Of a DNA stretch of 6,073 nt, positions 5,490 through 6,073 are shown piece by piece. The translations under genes and the position numbers were made by a program. Position 1 is the first letter of the stretch; each line of letters begins with the position of its first letter. The notes beneath the pieces are model-generated. The model did not search any database. It was not told the DNA's origin and saw only the letters and a list, made by a program, of their open reading frames with translations. This DNA is from an uncultured Lachnospiraceae bacterium (lineage in GTDB: Bacteria; Bacillota; Clostridia; Lachnospirales; Lachnospiraceae): positions 1 to 6,073 of the forward strand of contig CAMNGO010000126.1 of the NCBI GenBank assembly GCA_946538445.1. Reading direction: 5' to 3'.

Positions 5490-6073
5490 TTATGGATTTT
5501 TTAGGGGTCTTTCCTTTCGTTTGCTCCAGTAATAGATGCGCAGGTTCTTACCGTCCGTGTCCAGACAAACTGCTCCATTTCCCTTGGTCTGAAACACCTG
5601 AGTCCCGTGGTCTTTCAGGCGTTCAAGAACCTCCCGGTGAGGATGACCGTAATGATTTCCGACACCAGCGGAGATCATGGCATAGGAAGGTTGCAGGCGA
5701 TCCAGCAGTTCTTCCCCTGTAGAATACCTGGAACCGTGATGTCCCACCTTAAGAAGTGTGATGCTTTCTTCCAGTCCTTCCAGGATATTTCCCTCCTGTT
5801 CAGACCCCAGATCCCCCGTAAAAAGTGCAGAAAAATTTTCCAAACGGAGATACATGGTAAGGGATTTTTCATTCCGGTCCGGATAAAGGGTATCTTTCCT
5901 CGGGTGGAGGCAGAGAAAATGGATCCCTGCGACGCTTAACTTATCTCCTCGTTCCATGGTATGAAATGCCGTATGATTTTTCTTGCACAGATCACAGATC
6001 AGTTCCTGGGCCTGGTCCGGGACAGTTTCCTTCCTGTAAGAACTGGATCCGGTCAGCAGATGGGACACCGGAT
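5490..6073 (-). CDS. comEC: ComEC C-terminal metallo-beta-lactamase domain (partial, 5' end outside window)
   Basis: The frame is open to the right edge, with 193 whole codons visible. The leftmost possible start in view, a GTG at 6068, is not a credible start because the fold is already under way. The visible part shows LFTGDLGSE, then LLKVGHHGSRYSTGEELL (GHHGS at 5730-5744), ISAGVGNHYGHPHREVLERL and the closing TKGNGAVCLDTDG. These are typical of the C-terminal metallo-beta-lactamase-like domain of ComEC/Rec2, the channel that carries single-stranded DNA across the membrane in natural transformation. The Lys/Arg-rich end (SKRKERPLKNP) is unremarkable. A nearby holA supports ComEC, since comEC-holA linkage is common in Firmicutes, but a stand-alone MBL-fold hydrolase cannot be ruled out without the upstream sequence. 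I see no hairpin terminator in the 92 bp before pap. Confidence 0.85.
   Translation of the reverse strand, partial: PVSHLLTGSSSYRKETVPDQAQELICDLCKKNHTAFHTMERGDKLSVAGIHFLCLHPRKDTLYPDRNEKSLTMYLRLENFSALFTGDLGSEQEGNILEGLEESITLLKVGHHGSRYSTGEELLDRLQPSYAMISAGVGNHYGHPHREVLERLKDHGTQVFQTKGNGAVCLDTDGKNLRIYYWSKRKERPLKNP

Noticed and set aside
6066..6068. GTG at 6068 as the start of the right-edge gene
   Set aside because: The frame continues to the window edge, and the protein matches only the C-terminal part of ComEC, so the gene begins outside.
1..6073. Mobile element, CRISPR array, defence island or phage region
   Set aside because: No transposase, integrase, regular direct-repeat array, tRNA or attachment-like repeat is visible, and all genes are ordinary chromosomal ones.

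Overview
The window looks like a piece of a clostridial (Firmicutes) chromosome, most likely from the Lachnospiraceae. This rests on the gene order (comEC close to holA, with rpsT meeting holA end to end, as in Bacillus and many Firmicutes), strong GGAGG-type ribosome binding sites, AT-rich intergenic regions and the style of the proteins. The genus call is inference. Gene density is high and nearly everything is on the minus strand except rpsT. I see no mobile element, CRISPR array, tRNA or rRNA.

Left part (1-1530). A DegV-family fatty-acid-binding protein gene and a MarR-family regulator gene lie 12 bp apart and are both read leftward, probably as one operon. The marR reading frame reaches the window edge with only two bases of its next codon visible. 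The AT-rich region 1299-1574 holds divergent promoters: one leftward for degV-marR and one rightward for rpsT. Two near-copies of a 14-bp inverted-repeat sequence sit on the -35 region and just after the start site of the proposed degV promoter. They are good candidate operators for the MarR protein.

Middle (1575-3833). rpsT (ribosomal protein S20) begins at a TTG codon placed correctly after a GGAGGTG site, not at the more upstream in-frame TTG. It ends in a strong hairpin terminator that also lies directly after holA on the other strand. Leftward from 3833 runs a tight three-gene chain: an ArsC/Spx-like thioredoxin-fold protein, a CoA-pyrophosphatase-type Nudix hydrolase and holA (DNA polymerase III delta). 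The overlaps are 8 bp and 4 bp, so translational coupling is likely.

Right part (3899-6073). pap, a tandem-domain PPK2 polyphosphate:AMP phosphotransferase gene, has its own likely promoter, a strong ribosome binding site and a terminator. Upstream of it is the 3' end of a gene for the metallo-beta-lactamase domain of ComEC (DNA uptake channel), which runs off the window. The pap, arsC-like and nudix genes therefore sit between comEC and holA.

Overall this is mostly a housekeeping region. I did not find evidence of a new multi-gene system. The most interesting signals are regulatory: the paired operator-like repeats at degV-marR, a perfect palindrome over the rpsT -10 box, and a hairpin in the rpsT leader.
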